A DNA stretch of 42,808 bases. Origin: an uncultured Oscillospiraceae bacterium (GTDB taxonomy: Bacteria > Bacillota > Clostridia > Oscillospirales > Oscillospiraceae). Where the stretch lies: the NCBI GenBank assembly GCA_947626585.1, contig CANQSU010000002.1, positions 1 to 42,808 of the forward strand, read 5' to 3'. The position numbers and the translations under genes were made by a program. Below the pieces are notes generated by a model. That model did no database searches. It saw only the letters and a list, made by a program, of their open reading frames with translations, and had not been told where the DNA came from. This document shows, piece after piece, positions 8,460 through 16,892 of this stretch; the first letter of the stretch is position 1; every line of letters starts with the position of its first letter.

Positions 8460-8488
8460 ATATTATCATAAACAGGGGGAAAGTGCAA
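8460..8488 (-). promoter_or_regulatory. Sigma-A-type promoter for the ligase-PGT-GT4 unit
   Basis: On the minus strand TTGCAC (8483-8488) and TAATAT (8460-8465) lie 17 bases apart, directly after the terminator of the upstream operon. The leader to the ATG at 8227 is about 225 bases. The upstream part TTCTCTTGCACT plus CCCCC is nearly the same as at the recombinase promoter (3239-3267), which suggests a shared or duplicated control region. Confidence 0.75.
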
Positions 8489-8491
8489 GAG

Positions 8492-8529
8492 AAAAGACAG
8501 TCTCGGTAATTTTACCGGGACTGTCTTTT
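8492..8529. terminator. Intrinsic terminator after the heptose operon
   Basis: A long near-perfect stem (AAAAGACAGTCTCGGTAA with TTACCGGGACTGTCTTTT) has almost no loop and A/T tracts on both sides. It ends the minus-strand operon whose last gene stops at 8561 and insulates it from the promoter at 8460-8488. Confidence 0.82.
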
Positions 8530-8560
8530 ATGCGGTTTTTTGGAGAATTTTTTGGCGGCG

Positions 8561-9040
8561 TCAAAACGCGCGGATCACCCCGAACGTCACCGCCGTCATG
8601 ATCCCGGCGGCAATGAGGACGCCAAGGAGGATCGTGGGTACCGCCTTTTTCAGCCTCATGTCCAGCATCGCCGCCACTAAGGCTCCGGTCCACGCTCCCG
8701 TTCCGGGAAGCGGTATAGCGACAAGAAGGCACAGGCCGATGGCGCTGTATTTTTGCACCACGCGGCCCTTGACATGAGCCTTTTGCTCTAACGTCGTAAT
8801 GAGACCGTCCAGCTTTGCAAAATGCTTTCTCAGCCACGCGAATACCCGGCGAATATACACTATAATAAACGGCACCGGCACCATGTTCCCCACCACAGCC
8901 GCCGTCAAAGCAAGCGGATACGGTAGGTCCAATGCGATCCCATACGGCAAACCGCCGCGAAGCTCGATGACGGGGACCATGGAGATCAAAAAGGTCGCGA
9001 TGACCCTGCCAAGGGTCGTCTCTGTCAGGAATACCAGCAT
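8561..9040 (-). CDS. Small multidrug export protein family (COG2426-like) membrane protein
   Basis: This 159-residue membrane protein has four to five hydrophobic helices. The conserved block VPVIELRGGLPYGIALDLPY lies near the N-terminus (about 22-41), and VAIPLPGTGAWTGALVAAML follows at about 108-127. This layout is typical of the family named 'small multi-drug export protein', which as I recall is distantly related to DedA/VTT proteins. It is the last gene of the operon, 3 bases after the EamA gene, between the heptose genes and the ligase. A role in lipid-carrier or sugar-lipid movement would fit the context, but drug export is only a family label and nothing here shows a substrate. Confidence 0.8.
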   Translation of the reverse strand: MLVFLTETTLGRVIATFLISMVPVIELRGGLPYGIALDLPYPLALTAAVVGNMVPVPFIIVYIRRVFAWLRKHFAKLDGLITTLEQKAHVKGRVVQKYSAIGLCLLVAIPLPGTGAWTGALVAAMLDMRLKKAVPTILLGVLIAAGIMTAVTFGVIRAF

Positions 9041-9043
9041 CCG

Positions 9044-9370
9044 TCACCTCGTCAGCAGCACCACTCCAAGGCAGATAAGCGCGATCCCCGCAATCTTCTT
9101 CCCAGTTATCCTCTCGCCCAGAAAGCGGTTGGAGATGATCAGGGACCAGATATACGCGATAGCGGACATGGGATACAGCACCGTATAGTCCATGTAACGG
9201 AGCAGGATCACGTTCATCAGGGCTCCGGCGACATACAGGACGCCGCCCACATAGAAGCTGGGGATTTTGAGAAGGGAGAAGACGCCTTTCATGTTCCCGG
9301 TACTTTTTTTGAAGAAAAAAGCGCCCAGAGAGCCCAGAAGCGTCATAAGCAGGACAAAAATGTAGATCAT
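9044..9370 (-). CDS. Half-size EamA/SMR-type transporter (ArnE/ArnF-like), subunit 2
   Basis: This 108-residue protein has four predicted membrane helices and the drug/metabolite-transporter pattern, including the central LLRYMDYTVLYPMSAIAYIW followed by GERITGKKIAGIALICLGVV. Its ATG overlaps the stop of the preceding half-size transporter by 4 bases, so the two are probably co-translated and form a heterodimer. Paired half-size proteins of this sort (ArnE and ArnF) flip undecaprenyl-phosphate-linked sugars. In a glycan operon that is a more attractive role than drug efflux, but it remains an inference from context. Confidence 0.82.
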   Translation of the reverse strand: MIYIFVLLMTLLGSLGAFFFKKSTGNMKGVFSLLKIPSFYVGGVLYVAGALMNVILLRYMDYTVLYPMSAIAYIWSLIISNRFLGERITGKKIAGIALICLGVVLLTR

Positions 9371-9720
9371 TTCTCCGCCCCCGTTTCCGAGGAACTCAGG
9401 AAAATGAGTCCCACGATGATCACCGCCACGCCGGCTATTTTCATAAAGGTGATCTTCTCATCCAGCACCACAGCCCCCAAAAAAAGCGACAGCACATACC
9501 CCACGCTCATCATGGGATGGAGTACGGACAGCTCCCCGTAGCGCAACGCCAATATCATAAGCAGCGCCCCGAGCCCATAGAGTCCCAGGCCGACGATCAC
9601 CAGCAGGATGGAATCATCTCTGGACGCCAGCTTCCACAGCAACTGTCCCGTGCAGGCCAGCGTTGCGGAGAGCAGAATCAACGCAATGCCCTTATAGAGG
9701 GTCTTATTTTTCTTCTTCAC
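9367..9720 (-). CDS. Half-size EamA/SMR-type transporter (ArnE/ArnF-like), subunit 1
   Basis: This 117-residue, four-helix protein is related to the next gene, with the same central pattern LALRYGELSVLHPMMSVGYV and the helix-4 motif DEKITFMKIAGVAVIIVGLI. It begins at a GTG that overlaps the HddC-GmhB stop (GTGA). Together with its partner it probably forms one antiparallel or heterodimeric carrier. A flippase for a lipid-linked sugar is the favoured role from context; the sequence alone does not say what it moves. Confidence 0.82.
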   Translation of the reverse strand: MKKKNKTLYKGIALILLSATLACTGQLLWKLASRDDSILLVIVGLGLYGLGALLMILALRYGELSVLHPMMSVGYVLSLFLGAVVLDEKITFMKIAGVAVIIVGLIFLSSSETGAEK

Positions 9721-10970
9721 GTTTTCTTCTCCTCGTAGAGAATTTCCTCCACCACCCGGCAGAGCGGCTTTTCTTCATCTATCAGCACGGTATGACAGCC
9801 CGCGGCTTGGCCGGCCTTTATGTCGGACTGGGAATCGCCGAGCATCCAGCTCGCCGTCAGGTCAATGTTATACTTCTCCGCCGCCTGAAGCAGAAGGCCG
9901 GGCTTGGGTTTACGGCAATCACAGTCAAATTTATATTCCGGTCTCTCGCCGGGAAAGCCCCTGTCCGGGTGGTGTGGGCAGATAAAGATGTCGTCAAGAT
10001 ACGCGCCCTCCTGCCCCAATAGCGTCTCCATCTTGCGGTGGATCTCCCGGAGTTCCTCCCAGGTGACCTCACCCCGGGCGATGACCGGCTGGTTGGTCAC
10101 CACGATCGCCAGATACCCGCTGCGGTTGATGCGCCGGATGGCCTCCGCCGCGCCGTCCAGAAGCTCAAAGTCGTCTATATCCCTCAGAAATCCCACGTAT
10201 TTGTTGACGGTGCCGTCACGGTCGAGAAAAACCGCTTTCTGTTTTTGACTCAAGTTCCTGCTCCGGACAAAGCCCGTCTCAATGTCCCGCTCCACCTCCC
10301 GGATCCGCTCCGGCGTACCCATGTCCTTCACGTACTCGGGGGAGCGGTAGGCGTAGATCTTGCCGTCTGGTATCGAGGGCTTCAGCAGATCCCGGTCCAG
10401 ATCCGTCTTTTTCGGCTCCGTAAGTTTATCCAGCATCCGCGGCGACATGACGTGGACACCGGCGTTGACGCAGTTGGAGTACCACCCGCGCTCGTCCTCC
10501 TTGGTCAGCCAGCCCCGCACGCGGTTATTTTCATCCGCGATGATGATCCCGCTGTCGTAGGGATGGTCGTTGGGATGGACGAGAAGCGTCACATCGGCGT
10601 GGTGGGACTTGTGGAAATCCATCAGGCGGTGGAAATCCACGTCAAAGATCATATCCCCATTTAGCAGGAGAAAATCGTCCTTAACTCTATCTTTCAGATA
10701 GTATAATGCCCCGGCGGTTCCAAGCGGAACCTCCTCGCGGATGTACTCAATATTCACGCTAAACCGGCTGCCGTCGCCGAAATGGTCCACGATCTGGTCA
10801 GCCAAGTAGCCCACGGTGAGAATGATGTCCGTGATGCCCTGGCGTTTCAAGCACTCGATCTCATGCTCCAGCACCGGCTTTCCCGCCACAGGGAGCAGAG
10901 GCTTTGGGATGGCGCTGTTGAGGGAGGCGATTCGCGTCCCCTTCCCTCCGGCCATGATCACCGCCACCAT
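9717..10970 (-). CDS. hddC-gmhB: Bifunctional heptose-1-phosphate guanylyltransferase / heptose-1,7-bisphosphate phosphatase
   Basis: This fusion does two steps of GDP-D-glycero-alpha-D-manno-heptose synthesis. Residues 1-235 form a nucleotidyltransferase (MVAVIMAGGKGTR, PKPLLPVAGKPVLEHEIECL, LLLNGDMIFDVDFH). Residues about 245-417 form a HAD phosphatase of the GmhB type (KAVFLDRDGTVNKYVGFL with DxD, VVTNQPVIARGE, a Cys/His zinc loop in CPHHPDRGF...CDCRKPKPG, and WMLGDSQSDIKAGQAAG). The ATG at 10970 follows GGGGTG by 6 bases and the gmhA stop by 1 base; the track's GTG at 10979 is an alternative. The order fits a pathway cassette with gmhA and hddA. A truncated hddC at 28758 suggests this fusion supplies both heptose modules. 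Confidence 0.9.
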   Translation of the reverse strand: MVAVIMAGGKGTRIASLNSAIPKPLLPVAGKPVLEHEIECLKRQGITDIILTVGYLADQIVDHFGDGSRFSVNIEYIREEVPLGTAGALYYLKDRVKDDFLLLNGDMIFDVDFHRLMDFHKSHHADVTLLVHPNDHPYDSGIIIADENNRVRGWLTKEDERGWYSNCVNAGVHVMSPRMLDKLTEPKKTDLDRDLLKPSIPDGKIYAYRSPEYVKDMGTPERIREVERDIETGFVRSRNLSQKQKAVFLDRDGTVNKYVGFLRDIDDFELLDGAAEAIRRINRSGYLAIVVTNQPVIARGEVTWEELREIHRKMETLLGQEGAYLDDIFICPHHPDRGFPGERPEYKFDCDCRKPKPGLLLQAAEKYNIDLTASWMLGDSQSDIKAGQAAGCHTVLIDEEKPLCRVVEEILYEEKKT

Positions 10971-10971
10971 A

Positions 10972-11601
10972 TCACTCACCCCAGAATTGGCACTCCAGCG
11001 CCGCGCAGATGATGTGGTAGACGGTGGAATGTATGTCCTGAATATCCTCGGTGATATTGGAGGCGGCGATGATGGTCAGGTCAAACTGCTCCTTCATCTT
11101 CCCGCCGTCCCTGCCCGTGAGGCCGATGGTGCTGATGCCCATAGCCTTTGCCGTCTCTCCGGCGTAGAGGATATTTTTCGAGTTACCTGACGTGCTGATG
11201 CCCAGAAGTACGTCGCCCTTTCTCCCGTAGCCCACCACCTGCTGGGCGAATATGTATTCTCCGCCAACATCGTTAATCATGGCCGTTATCAGGGACGTAT
11301 GGGCTCCCAAATTGATGGCCGGCAGGCCGCCCTGGAGCTTCTCGTTAAGCTCACCGTTCGTCAGCGCGCTTTTCACTTCGTCGGTCAGGGGCCGGTGGAG
11401 CCGGAAGGACTTCACAAGCTTCCCCACGATGTGGTCCGCGTCGGCGTTACTGCCGCCGTTTCCGCATATCAGGAGTTTCCCGCCCGTGCGGAAGGAGTCC
11501 TCAAGCATCTCCACAGCTTGGCGGATCGCGGGCTCCAGGGGCGCCACAAAAGCGTGCTGGGCCCTGTACTTGTCAAACAGCGCATCCGTACTCTTTTTCA
11601 T
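10972..11601 (-). CDS. gmhA: D-sedoheptulose-7-phosphate isomerase
   Basis: This is a SIS-domain isomerase converting sedoheptulose 7-phosphate to D-glycero-D-manno-heptose 7-phosphate, the first committed step. Family signatures are GKLLICGNGGSNADADHIVGKLV (about 40-62), ISTSGNSKNILYA (about 135-147) and IGLTGRDGGKM. Length 209 is close to the usual 190-200. The ATG at 11601 overlaps the hddA stop as ATGA, which favours it over the upstream GTG at 11610 and implies translational coupling. A second copy is at 28112-28768. Family assignment is secure, and the metal and product follow from known GmhA enzymes. Confidence 0.92.
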   Translation of the reverse strand: MKKSTDALFDKYRAQHAFVAPLEPAIRQAVEMLEDSFRTGGKLLICGNGGSNADADHIVGKLVKSFRLHRPLTDEVKSALTNGELNEKLQGGLPAINLGAHTSLITAMINDVGGEYIFAQQVVGYGRKGDVLLGISTSGNSKNILYAGETAKAMGISTIGLTGRDGGKMKEQFDLTIIAASNITEDIQDIHSTVYHIICAALECQFWGE

Positions 11602-12608
11602 GCCTCCCACACCTTTCTCTTGTCCGGGTCGTAGATCTCCGGAGCGTAATAAAGTATCCTTGTGCCGCCGTTGTCAAAGCCGAAGGGTATCTCCATAAGG
11701 CCCAAAGCCTGTCGCACGGCCTCCTGCCTCTCCTTCGGGACGTAGAACAGTAAAAATCCTCCACCTCCGGCGCCAAGAAGCTTCCCACCCAGGGCCCCCG
11801 CGGCGATGGCTTTGGCGTAGTGGCCGTCGATGATGGGGTTGGATACCTTGCCGTTTATCTCCCGCTTCAGGTTCCACTCGTAGTCCAAAAGCGCTCCGAA
11901 GTCGTCAACGCGCTTCTCCACCAGCGCCTTCTCCGCCTCGTCCACCAGGTCCTTCATACGAAGCAGCTGCTTGTTCTTCTTCTCAATGTTCTTCTCCTGC
12001 TCCACCTGGATGTCCGAGGAGAACCGGGAGATACCGGTAAAGAACAGCATCAGGTTGTCGCAGAGGGCGTCCTTCGTCTCGTTGCCGATGATGACCGGCA
12101 GGACCTCGTACCCATCAGGGCCAAAGACAATTTTGTTAAGGCCCCCGAAGGACGCGGCGATCTGGTCCTGTACCCCGCCGCTCTCCTTGCAGAGTACACG
12201 CTCTAAGTAGATGGCCTCGTCGGCCAGGCGGCGCTTGTCCGCGTACTTGCCCTTCAGCGAGTGGAAAGCCGAGAGCAGGCCCACGGCGAAGGAACTGCTT
12301 GTCCCAAGGCCGGTCCGGGCGGGGAGATCCGCGTCATAAAGTATGTTAAGCTCGTGCATATCCAGAAACTTCATAGCCTCCCGGACAGCGGGATGCTGGA
12401 TAGCCTCTATACTGGTCGTGCGCTCTGTCTTGGAATAGGAGACGTAGTTGGAGTAGTCGAAGAAGGGCGGCAGGTGGCGCACCGTCACATAGCAGTACTT
12501 GTCGATGCTGGTGGACAGCACCTGTCCGCCGTATTTCTCATAGAATCCCGGAAAATCCGTGCCGCCTCCGAAAAAGGAGATCCGGAAGGGCGTCTGTGTT
12601 ATGACCAT
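11598..12608 (-). CDS. hddA: D-glycero-alpha-D-manno-heptose-7-phosphate kinase (GHMP family)
   Basis: This kinase phosphorylates heptose 7-phosphate at C1 in the alpha-anomer, GDP-heptose branch. The N-terminus MVITQTPFRISFFGGGTDFP and the ATP loop PARTGLGTSSSFAVGLLSAF (about 96-115) are typical of HddA. A third GHMP motif GALGGKLLGAGGGGFLLFYV lies at about 272-291. Length 336 is standard. It is paired with gmhA by a 4-base overlap. A clear paralogue lies at 28979-29995. Confidence 0.93.
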   Translation of the reverse strand: MVITQTPFRISFFGGGTDFPGFYEKYGGQVLSTSIDKYCYVTVRHLPPFFDYSNYVSYSKTERTTSIEAIQHPAVREAMKFLDMHELNILYDADLPARTGLGTSSSFAVGLLSAFHSLKGKYADKRRLADEAIYLERVLCKESGGVQDQIAASFGGLNKIVFGPDGYEVLPVIIGNETKDALCDNLMLFFTGISRFSSDIQVEQEKNIEKKNKQLLRMKDLVDEAEKALVEKRVDDFGALLDYEWNLKREINGKVSNPIIDGHYAKAIAAGALGGKLLGAGGGGFLLFYVPKERQEAVRQALGLMEIPFGFDNGGTRILYYAPEIYDPDKRKVWEA

Positions 12609-12627
12609 ATCTTTATCCTCAATAATT

Positions 12628-13644
12628 TTATCTTGTTAAAAATTGCTCTCCCCGGCCAATACGAGTCCTCCAATACTCCAGGAGGTCCCGCATGGTTTGC
12701 TCGTAGGGGATGACCGGCTCCCAGCCGGAGTGCTTCTTGAATTTTGTACAGTCGGGCACCTGCAGGTCCGCGTCAATTGGCCGCAGGCGCTCAGGGTCCA
12801 CCTCCACACGGATAATGTCCTTTTTCGGTGAGAAGGAGATCAGCGTGTTCAGCGTGTCCCCCACGGTGCAGGTGTAGCTGCCGCCGATGTTGTAATACTC
12901 GCCGGGAATGGGATTTACCGTCACAAGCATATAATAGGCCCGTACCGCGTCCCGCACGTCGGCGTAGGTCCTCAGGGACTTGAGGTTGCCCACCTTCACT
13001 ACCGGCTCGATGAGCCCCGCCTCGATCATGGCGATCTGCTTGGCGAAGGTACTCTCGTGGAACACGTCGCCACGCCGGGGGCCGGTGTGGGTGAACATAC
13101 GGGTGGTCATGACCTTCATGCCATAGGCTTCGGCGTAGTACCGGCCCAGAAGGTCGGTGCCCACCTTGGAGATGGCGTAGGGCGAGGCCGGATGGAAAGG
13201 GCACTCCTCGTGGATCCCCGTGGCCGGCTTTTTCTCCGGCGGTATCTTGCCGAACACCTCCGAGGAAGCGCAGACGTGGATCACCGGGTCAATACCCGCC
13301 ACCCGCACCGCCTCCAATAGCCGGCAGGTGCCCAAAATATTAGTGTTCAGCGTATCCAGAGGAGAATCGAAGCTTGTCTGGGGATAGCTCTGGGCAGCCA
13401 GGTGGAATATGTAGTCCGGCTTCACCTTCTCCATCAGGTGAATGAGCGACACCGCGTCGTTCAAATCCGCGTATTCAAAGAACACCCTGTCCTTGTTGTT
13501 CGCCCTCTCAATGAGATGGGAAACGTTGTCCAGCGGACTTCTCCACCGGCACGCCCCATACACGTCCCAATCTGTATTCTCCAACAGAAAATCCGCAAGG
13601 TGTGACCCCACCATCCCGGTGACGCCGGTTATAAGTGCGCGCAT
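12628..13644 (-). CDS. GDP-sugar 4,6-dehydratase (GMD/DmhA-like), copy 1
   Basis: This is a short-chain dehydrogenase/reductase with the NADP loop MRALITGVTGMVGSHLADFL, the catalytic block CASSEVFGKIPPEKK, and YAISKVGTDLLGRYYAE with the Tyr-x3-Lys pair (about 150-165). It belongs with GDP-mannose 4,6-dehydratases. In a locus making GDP-manno-heptose the substrate may well be GDP-heptose, as for DmhA/WcbK in other bacteria. The ATG at 13644 follows GGAGGTACTAAT; the track start at 13686 has no such site. The copy at 26212-27249 is very similar at both protein and DNA level. It probably feeds the ColD-like enzyme encoded just upstream (17-base gap). The substrate is inferred. Confidence 0.87.
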   Translation of the reverse strand: MRALITGVTGMVGSHLADFLLENTDWDVYGACRWRSPLDNVSHLIERANNKDRVFFEYADLNDAVSLIHLMEKVKPDYIFHLAAQSYPQTSFDSPLDTLNTNILGTCRLLEAVRVAGIDPVIHVCASSEVFGKIPPEKKPATGIHEECPFHPASPYAISKVGTDLLGRYYAEAYGMKVMTTRMFTHTGPRRGDVFHESTFAKQIAMIEAGLIEPVVKVGNLKSLRTYADVRDAVRAYYMLVTVNPIPGEYYNIGGSYTCTVGDTLNTLISFSPKKDIIRVEVDPERLRPIDADLQVPDCTKFKKHSGWEPVIPYEQTMRDLLEYWRTRIGRGEQFLTR

Positions 13645-13661
13645 ATTAGTACCTCCAAAAA

Positions 13662-14828
13662 TCAAACTCTGTTCAAAAGCTTGCAAAGCTCGAGTATTTT
13701 TTCCTTCTCAAGGCTCGGATAGTTTCCCGTGTATAGCCCGTAGAAGTGTATAAAGTCCGTGTTTTTCAGCGTTGACGGGTCAAAGTCCGGCAGGCGCTTG
13801 CGCACGAAGGGTTGGCGGGCCAGATTTCCTCCTCCGGCGGTGCCCCGGCGGAATTCCACGTTTTCAGAGCGGAGCAGCTCCGTCAGACGCTCAAACTTTT
13901 CCCGGCTTGCCTGACGCAGGAGGACGATGAACGCGTAGTTGACCTGACCGTCCATGCGGAAGTCCGTGAAATACTTCTCCGGATCCAGGTTTTTGACATA
14001 AAGCTTAAAATTCTCCACCCGTCGGGCATTGTTCCCATCCAGCCGTTTAAGCTGGTTGAGTCCCAGGACCGCGTTCAGCTCGGTGCCGCGCATATTGTAT
14101 CCCGGGACCGCAAACAGGAACTCCGGCCGCAGGTCGGGGTACTTTTCCGCGTACTCCCGCTTCATGTCCTCGTCAGTCAGCTCTCGTACCATACCGTGAC
14201 TTCGGAACATCCGGCACATCTGGTAGACCCTGTCGTTGTTGGTACAGATGACGCCGCCCTCGATGGTACTCATATGGTGGGCATAGTAGAACGAGAAATT
14301 GGAGGCCAGGCCAAAGGTCCCGCACTTTTTTCCGTTCATCGTGGTGCCGTGGGATTCACAGACGTCCTCGATGAGGGGAATCCCACGCCTGTCAAGCTCG
14401 TCCAGCAGACGCTGGCTCAGGCCGTTGAGCCCCAGCACATGGGTCAGAAGCACCGCCCTGGTCCTGTCCGTGATGTGGGAAAGTATTTCGTCCTCGTTCA
14501 TTGCCAGGGTACTCATGTCCACATCCACAAATACCGGGGTAAATCCGGCGGCGAAGACCGAGGAGATGTCGCTGCTCCAGGCGATGGGCGGAACAATGAC
14601 CTCTCCCGGCCCGTACAGCTCCCGCAGTACCGCCATGGTCATGTAGTTTGCCGACGCCCCCGAGTTGACGAACAGGCTGTGCTTCACTCCCAGCCACTGG
14701 CTCCAGGCCTCCTCGAACTCCCGCACCTTCGGCCCGTTAGTGAAGCGGTCCGAGGTCCGGATAAAGTCGGCAAGGACTTCCTTGTCCTCCTCAGATATAT
14801 TGTTGCTCATAAGAGGTATGTTCAGCAT
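13662..14828 (-). CDS. ColD-like PLP-dependent sugar 3-dehydratase (DegT/DnrJ fold, His in place of Lys)
   Basis: This member of the aspartate-aminotransferase-fold DegT family resembles GDP-4-keto-6-deoxymannose 3-dehydratase (ColD), with which it shares a length of 388 residues. Diagnostic stretches are GASANYMTMAVL, IVPPIAWSSDISSVFAAGF, LIEDVCESHGTTMNGKK and SFYYAHHMSTIEGGVICTNN. In the last, the usual PLP-binding lysine position is occupied by histidine, as in ColD and RfbH/E1, pointing to C3 deoxygenation rather than transamination. Coupled to the GMD-like enzyme, it would yield a 4-keto-3,6-dideoxy sugar, possibly a heptose. The start has AAGGAG 7 bases upstream. Fold and class are secure; the exact sugar is inferred. 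Confidence 0.88.
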   Translation of the reverse strand: MLNIPLMSNNISEEDKEVLADFIRTSDRFTNGPKVREFEEAWSQWLGVKHSLFVNSGASANYMTMAVLRELYGPGEVIVPPIAWSSDISSVFAAGFTPVFVDVDMSTLAMNEDEILSHITDRTRAVLLTHVLGLNGLSQRLLDELDRRGIPLIEDVCESHGTTMNGKKCGTFGLASNFSFYYAHHMSTIEGGVICTNNDRVYQMCRMFRSHGMVRELTDEDMKREYAEKYPDLRPEFLFAVPGYNMRGTELNAVLGLNQLKRLDGNNARRVENFKLYVKNLDPEKYFTDFRMDGQVNYAFIVLLRQASREKFERLTELLRSENVEFRRGTAGGGNLARQPFVRKRLPDFDPSTLKNTDFIHFYGLYTGNYPSLEKEKILELCKLLNRV

Positions 14829-14856
14829 ATTAATTCTCCTTATTTGTCAGCTAATG

Positions 14857-15618
14857 TTACTCGAGATCATCTATATTCATGTCATGGCGAAGCATTTTTC
14901 GCTTGCTCGCAAATCTCCATTTAAACGCAGGCCTAAGATATAACAAATTTGCCCACAACGGTTGAACGGATGTGTCGTCCAATTTAACATGACACGTTCC
15001 GGGTATCTCGTGTATCTTCACTCCAAGTCTTAAGGGAATTACTACCTCCTCCACGGCAATTGGGTGTCGATTTTCCTGGAAATTGATAGCCTGATATAGA
15101 ACAGTCGGAGCAAGATGCGTTCCCCATGTAAAATCAGTAACCTTTGTAAAATACAGCACACGGAGAAATAGTTGTGAAAAATAGTTCCATACCTTTTTCA
15201 CTGCCGGATAATTTTCAAAAGAGCTTCCTTTCATCCAGCGAGAGCTGGAAATGATATCGTTAGGATATTTTTTTGCAAGTTCAATCATTTTTGCTAAATT
15301 CTCCGGCGCTGTATTTAAATCCGCTGTTTCTACTACAACATGTGATCCAGTCGCTATTTGAAACCCGTCCATCAGTGCGCCGCCAAGGTACGGGCGAGTC
15401 TGAAACAGCACATTATAGGAGATGTCACGCGTTTCTGCCAATTGCCTTCCTTTTTCAATGAACGAAAAGGATTCTTCTGTCGTTGCTTTGCAAACAACCA
15501 CAATTATTTCCTTTATATCAGGCGCTTCACAGGTGTTAAGGATTGTTGTTAACGTCTGGAGAAAATCTTCTGTCTCTCTCAGAGTAGGTATAATTACAGA
15601 AACATTTTCAAATGTCAT
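14857..15618 (-). CDS. Glycosyltransferase family 2
   Basis: This 253-residue GT-A transferase starts NVSVIIPTLRETEDFLQTLT with the family-2 nucleotide-binding strand. DLNTAPENLAKMIELAKKYP occupies the DxD region at about 110-130, and SSRWMKGSSFENYP follows. No membrane segment is evident, so it acts on the cytoplasmic side. Base composition drops from this gene onward (AT-richer), in contrast with colD just downstream. It lies between the sugar-modifying genes, probably adding the deoxy sugar made by its neighbours. Donor and linkage are unknown. Confidence 0.85.
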   Translation of the reverse strand: MTFENVSVIIPTLRETEDFLQTLTTILNTCEAPDIKEIIVVVCKATTEESFSFIEKGRQLAETRDISYNVLFQTRPYLGGALMDGFQIATGSHVVVETADLNTAPENLAKMIELAKKYPNDIISSSRWMKGSSFENYPAVKKVWNYFSQLFLRVLYFTKVTDFTWGTHLAPTVLYQAINFQENRHPIAVEEVVIPLRLGVKIHEIPGTCHVKLDDTSVQPLWANLLYLRPAFKWRFASKRKMLRHDMNIDDLE

Positions 15619-15639
15619 ATTATTACCTCGTAAACATCA

Positions 15640-16860
15640 TTACAGCCGCTCTGCCAATTCATCAACAAAATCCATTGCCAGCTCCACAACGACATCAGAA
15701 TTATGGTGCTGATGCTCTCCCCATCTCCCTAAGCCATAGATTCCTTTCTCTTTTGCATAGGCTAAAACGGAGTGCATAATCTCTGGCTTGTCTATAGTAT
15801 TCACCGGATAGGCATACTCATTGGCGAACTTATAATTATATGGAGCATCTTTTGGGATAAGCAATGCGCGCTCTTGATTTATCTCAATAATCATCCCGTG
15901 CATCGTTGGCCATACATTTTTTCTGATTGTTGCCCGATGATATGGTAATTGCATATTTGGAAAGTATACCCACTGTGCCTTTGTGTCCAAATCATCGTTC
16001 ACGTACCGATTTTCAATTGCTACATATTTCAGGGTACTCAGTTTCTCCTTCAATTCATTGGGTAATCCCACTATTTCATCAAATGTTCGCCACGGTATCG
16101 TGGTAATGATGATGTCCCCATGGTACGCTTCTCCAGACTTCGTCCGCACAATTTTTTTATCCATGTCAATGTAATTAACAGCCTGATTACAAACAACATG
16201 GTCTCCCAATTGTTCAGCCATTCTGCGCCAAAGCTCTCCAAATCCAGTTTTCTTTGGATAATAAAATTGGGCCACACAAGGTTGAGTCCCGTACGCGCGC
16301 TTTTGAAGGCAGCTCAACAACGTTTCGCGGAAGGATACGCTGGGTAACTTGTACAGCCAATATGTCCCCATCGAATCCAGATTTTCACCGTATAATTTTG
16401 AGTTATATGGAATCATGTAGTCATCAGCAATTTTCTTGCCCAGCTTCCAGTAGATCCAGTCCTTAAAGCCTTCAGGCATACCAATTCCGGTGTTACAACC
16501 GGCAGCAGAAATGGACTCCAAATACGCGACCTGACTATCCATATCCATCTGCCACAAATTTGCCTCAAACGGGCTGTTAATCAGTTGATCGTTTACAAAT
16601 ATTTTACTGTCGCGCTCATAAAGCTTCCACTCGCTCTGTGGCATAAAGCCAAACAAATACGACATGACACGTTCAGATCTATGATCCAAATAATGCGGGC
16701 CGCCAATGTCTATCGGTTCGCCTTCAAATTCTATGGAGCGGCAAAGTCCTCCAGGTTCTGCCTCCTTTTCAAGAATTAAGAATGAGTCGATGCCTCTTTC
16801 TTTCAGTCTATTGCCTAATGTCAGACCCGCGGGTCCAGCTCCAAGTATAATGATTTTCAT
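15640..16860 (-). CDS. FAD/NAD(P)-dependent oxidoreductase related to UDP-galactopyranose mutase / amine oxidase
   Basis: This 406-residue flavoprotein has an N-terminal dinucleotide-binding loop (MKIIILGAGPAGLTLGNRLK), the acidic ribose contact FLILEKEAEPGGLCRS, and the GG-doublet region IDIGGPHYLDHRSERV. A later NAD-like loop includes DIIITTIPWRTFDEIVGLP. Such proteins in glycan loci are usually annotated as Glf-like or protoporphyrinogen-oxidase-like; Glf itself performs a redox-neutral ring contraction of UDP-galactose. Length fits, but the sequence is distant from true Glf as I recall it, so a different sugar or an oxidation is possible. It lies between GT2 and the Fcl-like reductase. 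Confidence 0.75.
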   Translation of the reverse strand: MKIIILGAGPAGLTLGNRLKERGIDSFLILEKEAEPGGLCRSIEFEGEPIDIGGPHYLDHRSERVMSYLFGFMPQSEWKLYERDSKIFVNDQLINSPFEANLWQMDMDSQVAYLESISAAGCNTGIGMPEGFKDWIYWKLGKKIADDYMIPYNSKLYGENLDSMGTYWLYKLPSVSFRETLLSCLQKRAYGTQPCVAQFYYPKKTGFGELWRRMAEQLGDHVVCNQAVNYIDMDKKIVRTKSGEAYHGDIIITTIPWRTFDEIVGLPNELKEKLSTLKYVAIENRYVNDDLDTKAQWVYFPNMQLPYHRATIRKNVWPTMHGMIIEINQERALLIPKDAPYNYKFANEYAYPVNTIDKPEIMHSVLAYAKEKGIYGLGRWGEHQHHNSDVVVELAMDFVDELAERL

Positions 16861-16892
16861 AAAATCCCTTTCATTTTTTCATTTATAGTTTT

